Source: Setophaga petechia
Taxonomy: Eukaryota > Chordata > Aves > Passeriformes > Parulidae
Assembly: GCA_024362935.1 (NCBI GenBank)
Contig: JANCRA010000040.1
Coordinates: 3,348,001-3,412,000 of the forward strand
Reading direction: 5' to 3'
Length of the DNA: 64,000 bases
Shown: positions 24,541 through 36,985 of the stretch, piece after piece
How the letters are laid out: each line of letters opens with the position of its first letter
Numbering within the stretch: position 1 is the first letter of the stretch
Made by a program: the position numbers and the translations under genes
Notes under the pieces: generated by a model
What the model was told of the DNA's origin: nothing
The model's input: the letters and a program-made list of their open reading frames with translations, nothing else
The model's database searches: none

Positions 24541-27299
24541 CCAAGATCTCAAGGAAATGAAAAATACAGTAGTGGTACTGTACAGAGAGGGATCCAAATG
24601 AGGTGAATTTTGTAGGTTACATTTTACTGCAGCCACTGAAACTGTCAGTGATTCAGTTTCTAAAGTGAAGGGCCCAAACTGTTTAACCCAGTTGATTTGT
24701 TGAGATTTTGGCTCATTTTCCAGTCTGAAATTTTTATCTGATTTTTATCAACATTTGTTTCCATGAAACGTGTCTATCAAATGTCTGTGATGAGGGACCT
24801 TTAGCACATTCAAGTGGTTATTCAATTACTTTCTAAACGATTGATAATTCTATCCAGGGTGGTCTATGAGATCTTTCTGTGAAGCAAGAACTTGAATGTA
24901 TTTTGTATAAAACAATCATGGAACAAAATTTAAAAATTATCCGTCAAGTGTGAACCAGAAGATGGCTTCAGATTTGTGCCTTATCCATGAACTGTGGTTT
25001 TTAAGGATATCACCAAGTTTGGGGGGTTTTCATGGGAGGCAGTATCTATTTTCTATTTGCCAAGAATCTTGGAAAACTTTTCAGAGTACAGGAGTGTAGG
25101 TGCAGCTACATTCCTCAATGTTTCTGAATCTTAAAATAATTTCCAATAAACTAGAAATGTCATTGCAAGTATTAGTTACAGATTACCTTTCCTTCCAGTC
25201 AAAACTACTTAGTGAAGAATATCTTCCTATCTTATGGATACTAGTGCCTTCCTGCTAATTTAGCCTTACTAAAAAGACTGAGAAAGATCTGTCCCATCCC
25301 ATTTAAAATCTGGTTATCCAAGAAAAGCTCTTTTTTGTACCTTGTTACTGTGTCATTTAGTTCTCTAACACATAAAAGCATTAAACTAAGCCTTGAAAAT
25401 ATGACAGTCCAGTTCACTTTGTAAGTGGTCTCTGACCAAACGTGTATGCTTTCAGGTGTATCTCAAAACAGATTTTACTTAGCAATTACAAAAAAAAAAA
25501 TCTCCATTTTTTTAAGATGAAATAAAATTTTCCAGGATAAAAACATTTAGAATGGAATTCAGTTTTTTCCTGCTTTAAGTAATGGGTGATGATTCCAGAT
25601 TTCTGAAAAGGTCCCAGAGATAGTTGGAAAGATGGAAATGTTATTCATAAAACAAGTGGCAAAACACATTTTCATCAAGGCATCACTGCCCTTATAAAAT
25701 TACCCTTTTATTCATCTCAGTGATGGCATATTGTTTATAGGTTGAGTAAGAAATGAAGAGAGGAAAAAATATCTCCTGAAGCAATTTTTTTTTTCTCAGA
25801 GAAGGTTAAATAGGACTTACACTTCTTTGTCCATTTTCCTTTTTTTTCTCTTCTAAAAGCAAGGAAGTGAGCCTCATACAGAAGAGAGATTTCTGAACAA
25901 CTGTGAGGAGGATTCAATTTTAAGAAAGGGATAAATGACAAGGATCATTGTTGCCACTTCTGCTTTGCTGCTTCCCTCAAGGATGAATTTTGGCTTCAAA
26001 GCTGAATGTAGAGGACAGTGAGCAGTTTTATTGGCTTGGGATGGGAGCAAAAGACAGACTATTAATTTGTAATCTGCGCCAAGCTCTTCTTAGGTAATTT
26101 TCCCCTGCTGACATGTATTTTTCCTTTTTTTTCTGCAAATACTCACATTTGCATTCTGGCTGATTGGCTGAAATATGACCAAAATTTGAGAGTGTAATCA
26201 GCTCTATTCAGACAGATCCTGTTACCTGTGCATTGCTTGTTTCCTTCTATCTTCTTTGTATGTGCCTTGTTTCTTAATATCCTTTACAATATACATGCCG
26301 AGTAGCACTCAAGCTTGATTTACATGTACAATGCATTTGTGCACAGAGGAGCAATCACAGCAAGTTTATACACAGCCCATCACTAATCTGTTCAGCACTG
26401 CATTCCCATGTTAGTGTGGAGACACATTGACTTTCCAGAATCACACAGGGCAAACTTCACTGCTTTTACAAGGGCTTAGCACGAGTTTGCTCCTCTGTGA
26501 TATGTGACTAATATTATCCACTTAATATCAGGAGGCTGGAGCTCTGAAGCTCATTAGCATTTGTAAAATATATCAAAAACTTGAAGTGAAATATGTTATC
26601 TGCAGAAAAAAAACCTATTGCAAACATACCAAAAAAAATCCAATTAACCAAGCGAATTATCCTTTTTCATTAGGAGTGGTGCTTCTCCTATTTCTGTATT
26701 TCTGTCATCCTCACATTTTCTGAATGTTTCCTGATCTATGACATCTCACGTTCATTTTCTTGTCTAATTTTCCAGAGTCAAGCTCAGAATGTTTTCCTCA
26801 AATCATCAAATAAAACTAAACTGAAGTGGGAAGTGGCTGTAGCTTTAAGCTCACAGCAGCTATTAGGAGAATAATTAATTTTGTTTGGTAACTCTTTTAT
26901 CCTTCCCCTCCTCAAAAAAATCCTGTAACAAAACATCTGCCCCCATTTTGATTTTTTCCAAGCTTTGACTCAAATTGAGAAACGTTTATCCTGATTAAAA
27001 TCTTCTAAATTCTTTTGTCTATTAGAAATAGTGGAATTCCTTGTGTAACAATGCTACTTATTATTCTTTATACATTAAGATCTCACATCTACATTCTTAC
27101 TTTGCTTTGCTGTTTTAGATACTTCTGTACATTACAACTAATGCCAAGTTGCTAGCAAGCTGTCAGCCATGTAAATTCTCTGATATATCCTAAGCTTCTC
27201 CATAGGTCATTTTTATTTTAGACAAAAAGATCTTATAATCTTGTGAACCTTGGGGAGCAGTGTCCAAGAGATACATAACAGAGAGGAAACTGTGTTTTC
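24541..27299. other. 2.8 kb unique AT-rich DNA, no gene seen
   Basis: No coding or repeat signal is recognised. Homopolymer A/T runs are common. 26,300-26,600 contains AT-rich blocks with TTAGCATTTG/GCTCATTAGC phrases of enhancer-like texture, but nothing firm. Confidence 0.5.
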
Positions 27300-27536
27300 A
27301 TGAAGATCCTGAATACGAGGAAGAACCTTTTTATTGTGTGGGGGACCACACACTGAAACAGGTTGCCCAGAGAGGCTGTGAAATCTCCCTCTGGAGATAT
27401 TCCAGAACCATCTGAATGTAAAGCTGTCTAATGTGTTCAAGGAGGACCTTGCTTGAGCAGAAAGGATGGACCAAGTAACTTGCTATGGTCCTTTCCAACC
27501 TTACTCATTCTATGATTCTATGATTCTGTGAATCTG
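27300..27536 (+). mobile_element. CR1 LINE 3' end
   Basis: In order: GAGGAAGAACCTTTTTATTG, ACTGAAACAGGTTGCCCAGA, GAGGCTGTGAAATCTCCCTC, TGGAGATATTCCAGAACC, GGTCCTTTCCAACCTTACTC, and the CR1 terminal octamers ATTCTATG, ATTCTATG, ATTCTGTG at 27,509-27,532. This fixes the plus orientation and the true 3' end. The copy is 5'-truncated (about 240 bp) and non-coding. Confidence 0.92.
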
Positions 27537-29004
27537 TGATCATAGTTTCTTGATAGGAGACAGTACTCTTGCCCTAAGATTTGTAATCCAATTTGCATAA
27601 ACATTAATTATTTATTTTAAATAATATTATCTATTTCAGAATATTTAAATACAGGTTTTTACCTGTTGTAATTTTTCACAAGACTTGGTTGTTGCAATTT
27701 TGATCTATGTTTGTTGAAGTGGTTGCCACCATTAGGAATGGTGGTATGGTAGCCAAAGAGATACAAAGTTCAGTGGGTTAATACATGCTCAGCCTAGGTG
27801 GGAAAGCACAAGTTCCTCCCTGGGAATGGGGAGTTCTGCACTGTCTGTTACACCTTCTAGAACACAATTGACTCCCATGTCAGAGCAGTTGAGTAGGTTA
27901 TACCTCACAGGAAGGACTGAGTATCTTCAGGCCTGCATGTGAATGTGTGAACATCACAATATCTCCTAATGCAGCATTTTGTTAAGTCTTAGCCTTTCCC
28001 TAATGATTACTTTCCACTAAAAATAAGGAAGACAAAATGGCAAAATCAAGTTAAAATAATTATGATTGCTCAAATCCTAGGAAGTAGTCAGGCATTTAAG
28101 ACCAGATATATTACTGAATGTAAGTATGTCTAAATTTTTTATCATTGCATATTTCTTAAAAGAAATCGTATTTATATGTCAGAATTTGTTACCATTTCTC
28201 TGTTGCAATTTAGCCTTTAATAAAATAAATTAGGTCAGAATGTTCAAAACAGAGAACCTGATTTTTCTAATGTAGGAATTCAATCACAAGCTGACATAAA
28301 AGACTTCAGTACTTTGAGAAAAGCAACTGAAAATCTCTGACTTATCCATCCTCATCTTCATTAAGAACTTTAAGATTTCAAGTCTGCAATTCTCATTAAC
28401 AGTCACTTTACCTAACTGCTGCTATGCAGAAATCTATAAACTTCAGCAACAATTCTGAATTAGTTTTCTAGTCTTCTTTTTGTTATAAATGAAGAGATAA
28501 ATGAACCTCCTTGAATGGGTCATGTCCCTCTTAGAAATGTCCATTTCTCTTGGTTCATCTGTGGCAAGGATATGTCCTGTACAAGCAACTGATTTAGGTA
28601 GGCAGGATGTTTTCCTTTGCGTATCACAGTCTTATCTGAGCTGCAAGGTCTGGGACAGCTCATGATTAAGCCATAAACTCTCATACACAAATAAAATATC
28701 AGATGCAAAGTTTAAATGCAGTTTCGATGATTTTTAATTTTGACAATATTTATCAAATTGAATTGTACTATGAAGAAAAAGTAATAAAAAAAAAGCTTAT
28801 TCAAATTGTGTAACATTAGCATTAATGTTACCTTTCACAATATAATTAAGGACTGCTATAAGGGACATAAATTCAAGGAAAAAATGGTCACCTCAGAGGA
28901 AAAAAAGGAAACACCTATAAAAAGTTTATAATGAAATACTTTGTGCATCATATAGAATCAGGAGTCAATAAAGGAGTTAATCTTGCATTACTGTTCAATG
29001 CCTT
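27537..29004. other. unique AT-rich DNA, no gene seen
   Basis: No coding or repeat signal is recognised. Confidence 0.5.
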
Positions 29005-29360
29005 TTCCTATCATTGGCTGAGGGGAGACCTCATTGTCATTTTCAACATCCTCAGGAGGGGAAGTGGAAGGGCAGACACTTGATCACTCAGGGACTGGAC
29101 TCGAGGAAACAGCAGGAAGTTGTGTCAGGGGAGGTTTAGGTTGGGCATTAGGAAAAGGTTTTTCACCCAGAGGGTAGTTGAGCATTGGAACAACCTCCTC
29201 AAGGAAGTGGTCACAGTACCAAGCCTGACAGAGTTTGGACAATTCTTACATGGTGTGACTCTTGGAGTGGTCTTGTGTAGTGCTGGGAGTTGAACCTGGT
29301 GATTCTGATGGGTCCCTTCCAACTAAACATACCCTATAATTCTATGATTCTATGATTTTA
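29005..29360 (+). mobile_element. CR1 LINE 3' end
   Basis: TTGGCTGAGGGGAGACCTCA opens the recognised part. It is followed by AGGGGAGGTTTAGGTTGGGC, ATTAGGAAAAGGTTTTTCAC, CATTGGAACAACCTCCTCAA, GGAAGTGGTCACAGTACC and GGGTCCCTTCCAACTAAACA, then terminal octamers ATTCTATGATTCTATG at 29,339-29,354. Plus orientation, intact 3' terminus and 5' truncation give a dead copy of about 355 bp. Subfamily phrasing differs from the copy at 27,300. Confidence 0.93.
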
Positions 29361-29754
29361 CTTCTTTTATTATTTTTTGTCAAACTTGAAGTATCTTCTC
29401 AGAAATAACTCATGACTAATTTGTTGGTGTGATTTTCCAAATCAATGGTCATTGAAATATTTTATTTAAAAATTAACCTGAAAAAGCAGAGCTTTTATTT
29501 CCTTAAAAAAAAAAAAAAAAAAAACAAACAACCTGAAATGCATAATTTTATTCTGCTTTCAGTGTTTCATTAGGGTTTAATTACTTTAGCTTCTGCTGCA
29601 TACCTTCAGGACTGTCTCCTGTATTCCCTGGGTATCACCCATTTGCTCTGAGTAGCAAATTGGAAATTAAATGCAGTCTCAAAATAAAGTATTATAAACA
29701 CACCAAAAAATCTTGCCACCAGATGAGAATAGAAAATAGAAGCATCGCTCTCAT
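29361..29754. other. no gene; A20 homopolymer
   Basis: AT-rich spacer with an uninterrupted run of 20 A at 29,505-29,524. No retroposed body is recognisable upstream of it. Confidence 0.6.
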
Positions 29755-30107
29755 CCATATTCTGTACCGTACGAGATCATGGTCAGATAGAAATCTGGGG
29801 GAAGAAGTAGGTGGGGGTGGGGGGAATTCAGGGTGATGGCATTTGTCTTCCCAATCCACCATTAAATGTGATGAAACCCTGCTCTCCTGTGCATGGCTGA
29901 ACACCTGCCTGCCCCTGGGAAATGATGAATGGACTTGTTTGATTTACTTGGATGAGCAACATTTGCTATAGTTCTTAAACTGTCTTTCTCTTGATCTGAG
30001 TTTTTTCCCACTTCCCATTCTGATTCTCTCCCCTATCCCGCTGTATTTCCACCATAGTGCCACTGGTTGCGTGGGGTTTAGCTGCTGGCTGGGATTAAAC
30101 CACGTCA
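29755..30107 (+). mobile_element. LTR-B fragment, sense copy with intact 3' end
   Basis: Sense copy of the LTR family also seen at 24,035 and 58,150. Diagnostic phrases in order are TATTCTGTACCGTACGAGAT, GGCATTTGTCTTCCCAATCC, AACCCTGCTCTCCTGTGCAT, GGCTGAACACCTGCCTGCCC, CTTAAACTGTCTTTCTCTTG, TTCTGATTCTCTCCCCTATC and GCTGGCTGGGATTAAACCAC, then GTCA at 30,104-30,107 as the CA-ending LTR terminus. The TATA region (CAGATAGAAATC) and the ATTAAA signal (now CTTAAA) are mutated. The 5' part is missing. There is no flanking internal ERV sequence. Confidence 0.82.
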
Positions 30108-33100
30108 GTAGCCTAGAGCATCTCCATCTACAGGACACAAGTGGTCAACCATATCTTCTTGAAAGTGAGTGAGGTCATGTCATTGTTTGATCATATTTAT
30201 TGTAGAAAAGCTAAGACATTTGGTGCACATGTTGGACTCTATATACATGCATCTATACAAAAGTATCCCTATCTAGAACTAATTCCCATGTAAACTTTCT
30301 ACAAAATGGGGGATCCTACAAATTATGGACTGCGACAACTGCCCGCCCTAACTTGCCTAATATCTGTTACAGTTGTTCTAATAGTCACCTTCTTTGTACT
30401 TCATCTCATCTGGGGAGGTTAAACATTCCCAAACAGAATTATAGTGAAAAAATCTTCTGAAGACATTGGCAGAGAGTGAATGGAATCACAAAATAAATTA
30501 TTTCACCACCACAATGTCCAACTGAGCATGCCCAGGACACTGTTGTACTGATGAATTTGTATTTTCTTCACAAAACCTGAACTTCTCTTTATTCTTCAAT
30601 GAAGTGTTTTTACTTAGGCAAACTTTCCTGTAGTTTGTCACAAAGGATTTGAATTATTGATGCATTGCATTCAAATTGTATTAATATTGGCTCAATTGGC
30701 ATCTATTTTACTCAGAATTGAGAATGTCACTGGGACATTCTACCTCAAGGAAAAATAGTGGTCAATTTTCCTTTAAAAAGGCAAAAACTTAATATGTCTA
30801 CAGAACAGTAATTAAGTACAGATTTAGTTTAGTTTCAGAGTGTGGTTCTTTAAATATAAAGTTTGAAAGTTATCCAAAGAGCACTACTAGGTTATATTAC
30901 AATGACTATTTAATTATCCATTCTAAACACAAACATGTCTATCACTAAATGGAGGGGAAAATACATAAAGACACTGAATCCTTGGCTCTAAGAATCAATA
31001 ACAGTTTTACTCCTGACCTCATTAGGGACAAGACTTTCAGTGCAGCATTTGTTAACAATAACAAAGGTACAGCATGGAAGGAAAAGAGACTCTCCTGGTA
31101 TCCTAAGAATAGCTACCAGTAGAGCAGCCGTGTATCAGCTTCCTGATAATAAGACAGATATTTAACCTCCTCTTTCAATAACATCCCTGGCTTGATAGTT
31201 TTGAACCTACATAGCTTTTAAAGCAAGTTGGTTTGTGCTGGGTGAGAGAAATTCCCTTACGTAAGGATCTGAAATTAGGGTTTCCATTCATAAACAAAGG
31301 GAAGCAAAAATTATAGGAAAATAGAAGAGAAAGCAAAAATCTTATTTCTCATTTCTTTTTAAGCTTCTTGAACTTTCCAGCCAGCTGTAGATGGCAGGTG
31401 TTTAGGGTCATGCTTCATTTCACTCTAGTGAGTATGAGAGAAAATGGTTTATTTTCAGCAGTGCTAAGTGGCTGTGGAGCCAATTACTTCAATAGGCTCT
31501 CAGCAACCCTGTGAATCAGGCCAATTTTTTAGGCTCTGTATCATCTTCCTGTCTTGTCCAGTTCTCTAAAACTCTTCACCTGAGCACATAGTGATCAAGA
31601 AAGGACAAAAAAAGCACACAATTCCCTCAAATTGTCTGTGCAGTAATATGCTATAAGAAGACATTCAGTATATTAAGAATATAGATATGTAGTGTTGCTT
31701 AAGTGATTCTTCCCCCACATACAGCTCATTTAGCCACTTTTAATCTTTATTAGACATCTTTTCTATGCTTATAGCAATAAAAAAGCCATTTCAGCTAGGT
31801 GTAGTTTTGAAAAGATTTTGCTAATACATTGTTTTTAAAGCTCGAAACTGATAACTTCAGAGTTTTGCTTTTAAACGTGGATCTTGGAAAAGAGTAAGTA
31901 AAACCATGTGTCACAATAAGGAAATCCAAAAGGAAGAGTCAAATGTAAATATATCCATACAACAGTTTTGATCTGTGCTATCTAGACAGTCTAAAGGACT
32001 CATTTCAAATCACCCGTATTTTGCAGTACAGGGACAGCCTATACTTAACTGGCATTAAGTCGAAATGCCTCTTCCCTGGAGCTTTAGTCTTTAGTTCTAA
32101 CACACTTAATTGAAAGTGATCTAATGTCAGATGTTTGAGTGTTTGTTGTCAGCAAAACAAGTAATACACTGTACCACAGGGAATGAGATGAGTCTAGAGA
32201 CAAAAGTGAAAGTGTTTCAACGTCATCATCAACTGGTATATGGAATAAAATATTTATTGTTCACTGCTATGGGTAGCTAAATAGGACCCACCTGTAGATT
32301 ATCCATATGCCGATATTCTTTGCTAAAATAAGTTATTTTCATAGTATGATTTTTTTGTATGGATATTTTGTTTTGGTTTTAATTTAATTATTTTTGCAAA
32401 TGTATTTACGCCTTCAAGAAATGCAAATAAACAAAAAGACATAGGCACAGACCTTGTGTGGTGGATGAGAAGCAATGACCTCACATAGAAAATTACAACC
32501 AGAAAACTTTGTTCGGAAATAACTAGGGAATGTTGAGACCAAACATAACAGAGGTCAGCTGGAAATGCATTTTCTTGACAATTTTTCAGTGTTACTCAAA
32601 TTGCTTTAGAATGCCTTATGATGTAGAAAGAATGGGTTTAGATAATTTCTGAGAGCTGTCAGCCTTTCACCTGTCATCTTTTCATATCTGACTTCCCTCA
32701 GCCATATTATCTTATATTTTGCCTTCTAAATTCTTGGGAAGCAAAAGTCAAACAATCTACCTCTTGCTTATTAATTATGTTGAAGATTTCAATGTCAAGA
32801 TTCAAGACCTATCATTATTTTGTCTTAAATGACTGATTGCTAGATTCTTTTTCCTTCTTTGAGAAAGAAATTATGGCATTTTGAATTTGTCTTCCAATCT
32901 TTCAGTCCTTAAACACCCTATGCTTGGATATTTGGATACATATTTAAGCACATAGCTTGCTTATCTGTGTAAATAAAAAACATTTGAAGACTATACTTAA
33001 GCATATCACAACTATATGAAAGTAGAAATTTAGGATTGTCATTGACTGATGTATCTACAGAATGTTTTAACTGTTTTCCTTATGCCTTTCTATCTAACAG

Positions 33101-35494
33101 TCTCAAAACCAAGGTTCAAATTTGTAAAAAGAGTAAAAAATTGAACAACTTAAAGAAAAAAAAAAAAACAAGAATAAGGAACTGAAATGCTTTGAGATGT
33201 ATAGATTTATAACTTTAATGTATTTTTTTCTTGTTGCTGTGGTTCTTTATTTCTCTTGTGGATAATTTTTAACAATAGAGGATGCCAAATTATTGGGAAT
33301 GCAGATTTCTTTTGAACTAAAGTAATCAAAATCCCTAAAATATGGCACTTATAACCTAAAGAGATGCCAATATTAGTAGATCAAAAAGCCTTTGAAGAAT
33401 CACATGGGTAAAGTAGTGTAACATTATTTTGCCTATTCAAAGGATTAACCTGGCATAAATATATTTTATTCAGATAAATAAATAATAAATACTCACCATA
33501 TCATAATTTTTTTAAGAAGAAAGTTGTCTACATGACATAGCTGCATTTTAAAATCTAAACATTTCCTAGCCTAGAACAACACACCCTTCAGAGAGTAACA
33601 GAGTTCAAATGAGATGGAACATGCTGTTTCTCCTCTTGTGTCAGCAAACCTGCTCCTCCAAAGTGCACTGACCCCTGTAAAAGAGTTCCTAGGGGACAAA
33701 TAGCCTGAATGTTTGCAGCAATGTGCAGAGGAGTATGCTGCTACCCGTAAGGTTTTCATTGCTTGGCCACTCGGATCAGGGAGTGTCTGACTCTGGCCAG
33801 CCAAAGTTGGGTCCTGAAGGGTGCAGATTTATTAGAGTGGGAATCAGAGCTGACAGGCAGGCACATTCAGTTTGAGGGACTGCAGTGAGAGCAACTGATG
33901 TACTCTGTGTGGGCATCTAATATCCTGTCTTGGCTAGGAGAGCCAAGATTCTTCCACGCATCTGCATTTGCAGTCACAGACTTGTGTACAGACCTGGAAG
34001 TGACTCAGGGGAAAGATGAGACTGACGCATTTGTTGGCTAACAGTCAGTCATCCTGCAGTTCTTCATCTGGAAACAGAGTTGGGAAGCCATTCTGCATGC
34101 AAGGTCGCCGTGATTTTGGCTGTCAAATACAGGAAGGATGCCTCCATTCAGAATGAATGATCTCATCTCTGGTGCTCAGTCCAAAGGACAAGGGACATTT
34201 CAGGTGATTTGTGATTGCATTATATTGACTGTGAGTGGTGCTTAGAAACATTCCAGTTATATTTTGATGGAGGAGATCACCTTCTCTCTTCTGGACATAT
34301 TGTGCAGCTCTCTTTACTGTTGCCAAAAGGTTTTTGTTCATAAAAGGCAACAGCTGGACATCAATAATTTTTTTCTTCCTGCATGCATTGTCATAAAATG
34401 AGAAGGGCATTGAAGATTGGATCTGCACACATACAGAGAACCACTAGAGGCCATCATATATCTCTCTGTATAAGCACTAATGAGTTTAACTTTTAATGCA
34501 CAACGTTAATACAGAAGAACCTGTTATGTCCACAAAGGTAGAATGTCCACTGCTAAGATCTCAAAAAAGAAAAGGATAAGACAAAAGTGCAGGCTCCAAT
34601 GGATATAGAAAAAGAATAATTTAAATTAAAAAAAAAAAGATATGAGAAAGAAGCATTAATAAAATAATTTTTTAAGGAATTAAGCCTGGAAGGAATGTAT
34701 ATGGCTTTACTTTACCAACAGCTATAACAGGAGGAGAAGCAGTTTCCCTGAATAACAAGAGTGAGAGAGTCCACTACAATTGCTTGTGAGCAGGTGGTTG
34801 CTGAAGAAGTGTTTTTTACGCATTAATAGCAAAGCCAAGTGTCTGTGTGCAGTTTGGTATCCAGGTAACATTACCAGAATAATTTCTTTCCGAGAACTAA
34901 GAACTAAACAGTCTGGCTTTGACCTCCAAATGTGTTTGATGGCTCACAGCAGGCTCTTAGTTCTTTGCATCTATTACAACAAATTACCTGGCATAATTTG
35001 TCACGTCTATTTGTTTCCCAAGGAAGACATATTAGAGTACAATTAAAATGAAAACCTAAATGTAAACAAGGAAGAGTATTTGTACTTTCTAATGAATTTA
35101 TAAATCCTATCATATTATAATCACACTCTGTCTTTCCATTTGGTCCCATTAAAGTCAGCATGACTGCATTTGACATCAGCAGGAAATTCATCCACCCCAT
35201 TGCATTAGTACTTTCTCATCCATGTCTAATTTCTAATATCTGTTGTTACTGTAATGCCTTGGAGTCGTCTTCTATGGACAGAGCTTCCACTGTGCCAGGC
35301 ACAAATATGATCTAATGATTTAACCATAAATATTGATATATTTGCCCAAGTTAGAACTTTCTTCACTGATTGTGTAATTGCAATTCTCCTCTAATAGAAT
35401 ACAACCATGTCAGACTTATGCTTTGGAATCACCCTTTACTCCCATGAAGCCCCACATGGATTAGTACCTTCAGCTCTGAAACCCCAGCATGAGA
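30108..35494. other. 5.4 kb unique AT-rich DNA, no gene seen
   Basis: This is the longest stretch in the window without any repeat that I recognise. Open frames are below about 101 codons with no motifs. Slightly higher GC at 33,570-34,120 and around 34,130-34,430 shows no coding or repeat signature. An A13 run lies at 33,156-33,168. Confidence 0.5.
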
Positions 35495-35963
35495 CGGAGA
35501 TCAGGACTGCTTGAAAAAGTCCAGAGAAGGACACAAAGATGATGAAAGGGCTGAAGTTCTGACCTCTCCTATGAAGACAGGCTGAGAGAGTTGGGGCTGT
35601 TCAATCTGGAGAAGAGGTGCCAAGGAGACATTAGAGCAGCCTTCAAGTACCTAAAGAAGGTTACAACAGAGCAGAAGAGGCACTTTTGACAAGGCCATAT
35701 AATGACAGGACAAGGGATAATGGTTTTAAGCTGAAAGAAGGAAGGTTTAAATTAGTCAGAAAGAATTAGGGTGGTGAGACACTGGCATGGGTTTTCTAAA
35801 AAAGCTGTGGGTGCTCTTTCCCTGGAAGTCTTCAAGGTCAGGGTGGATGGTGCTTTGAGTGATGTGGTATAGTGAAAGGTTTGCCTGTCCAGACTATGAA
35901 GGCTGGAATTAGGTGATCTTTAAGGTCCCTGCCAAACCAAACTTTTTTATGATTTTATGATTC
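35495..35963 (+). mobile_element. CR1 LINE 3' region
   Basis: Ordered CR1 phrases: GTCCAGAGAAGGACACAAAG, GAGAGTTGGGGCTGTTCAAT, CTGGAGAAGAGGTGCCAAGG, GACATTAGAGCAGCCTTCAA, GTACCTAAAGAAGG, GACAGGACAAGGGATAATGG, CTGGAAGTCTTCAAGGTCAG, GGTGATCTTTAAGGTCCCTG, and a degraded terminal ATTTTATG doublet near 35,951. Plus orientation, 5'-truncated, about 470 bp, with numerous stops. Confidence 0.93.
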
Positions 35964-36704
35964 ATATTTATATGAGATGGCTGGATACATAGAAGATTGT
36001 TATTAATGGTCAAAGATGTTCAATTCAAGCAATTCTCAATATAGAGAAGCAAGATCATGAATTTGCACAGTTGTGCTAATGCAAGGGCATCTTCCATTCA
36101 GAGTTAGTTCATGTCTCTGTCTGTCCACGAATCTATCAGTGCATCTGCAGCTTACTGTGAGATTACTGTGATATTTCCTTAAATACAGCACTGACTGAGA
36201 TGTGTCTAACTGAACTATTTTGTCCTATTAGAGCTTGCATTGACTTGAACTAAAATTATTGCTTTGCTTTTTAAAAAATCCAAGAACAAATGTAGCTATA
36301 ATGTACAGATTCTGGTTCTTTAACTTTTCAGAAGATTCACCCTGCTCCCATACTAACCATCTCTGAATCCACCTCAGAAATCCAGATTGTGGAGTGTGAC
36401 TAATATCAGAGAGATATTTCTTATCACACAGCTTCCAGTGATATTATTAGCACTACTGGTACAAGTCACTTCTCAGTGTTGGAAGAGGGCATTGCTGTTA
36501 AGTGGAGTAAGACTGACAGAATATGTAAAGAGGTCCTGTTCCATTTTTTTTTTTTTTTTTCAATGGCAGGGTTGCCATGTAGTTGCATTAAAATGTTTTT
36601 TCCTGAATTCCTTCTAAAGCGAATTTTAACTTGTTTCATACTTTTAAAACACACAGGAAAAGTAGTCTCTGGCAGACCAGAGCGCTTCTCAGGATCAGGG
36701 ATTT
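35964..36704. other. unique DNA with T17 run, no gene seen
   Basis: No coding signal is recognised. A run of 17 T lies at 36,544-36,560. Overlapping open frames on both strands at 36,466-36,805 straddle this run and the following CR1 and are shadows. Confidence 0.55.
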
Positions 36705-36985
36705 GGTCTGAGACTGGTATGCTCAAAGCCTCATCCGACCAGGCTATGCACACTTCCAGGGATGGGGAATCCACAGATTCTCTGGGCAGCCTCACAGTCT
36801 CATAGTGAAGATTTTTTTTTTCTTTAAGCTAAATCTACTCTCTTTTAGTTTAAAATCACTATCTCTTATGCAATCACTACATGCCCTTCTCAAAATTCCC
36901 TCTCTTTTCTTTCTCATAGACACTCTTTAGGTTCTTGAAGGCATTAGAAAGTGTCCCCAGAGCCTTCTTTTCTCCTTGTGTTTAT
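36705..36985 (-). mobile_element. CR1 LINE fragment near the 3' end
   Basis: Antisense CR1 phrases in order: TGCTCAAAGCCTCATCCGAC, CACTTCCAGGGATGGGGAAT, CCACAGATTCTCTGGGCAGC, TAGTTTAAAATCACTATCTC, CTACATGCCCTTCTCAAAAT, TAGGTTCTTGAAGGCATTAG, and CCCCAGAGCCTTCTTTTCTC near 36,956-36,975. The extreme 3' terminus (left side) is missing. Non-coding remnant. Confidence 0.85.

Noticed and set aside
24185..24560. Three overlapping plus-strand frames of 73-96 codons
   Set aside because: Shadows of the minus-strand LTR-B fragment.
29505..29524. A20 run as a processed-pseudogene tail
   Set aside because: No retroposed gene body is recognisable immediately upstream.
30299..30420. Possible nuclear mitochondrial fragment (C-rich, codon-like phrasing)
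   Set aside because: No firm match to a mitochondrial gene could be established by reading.
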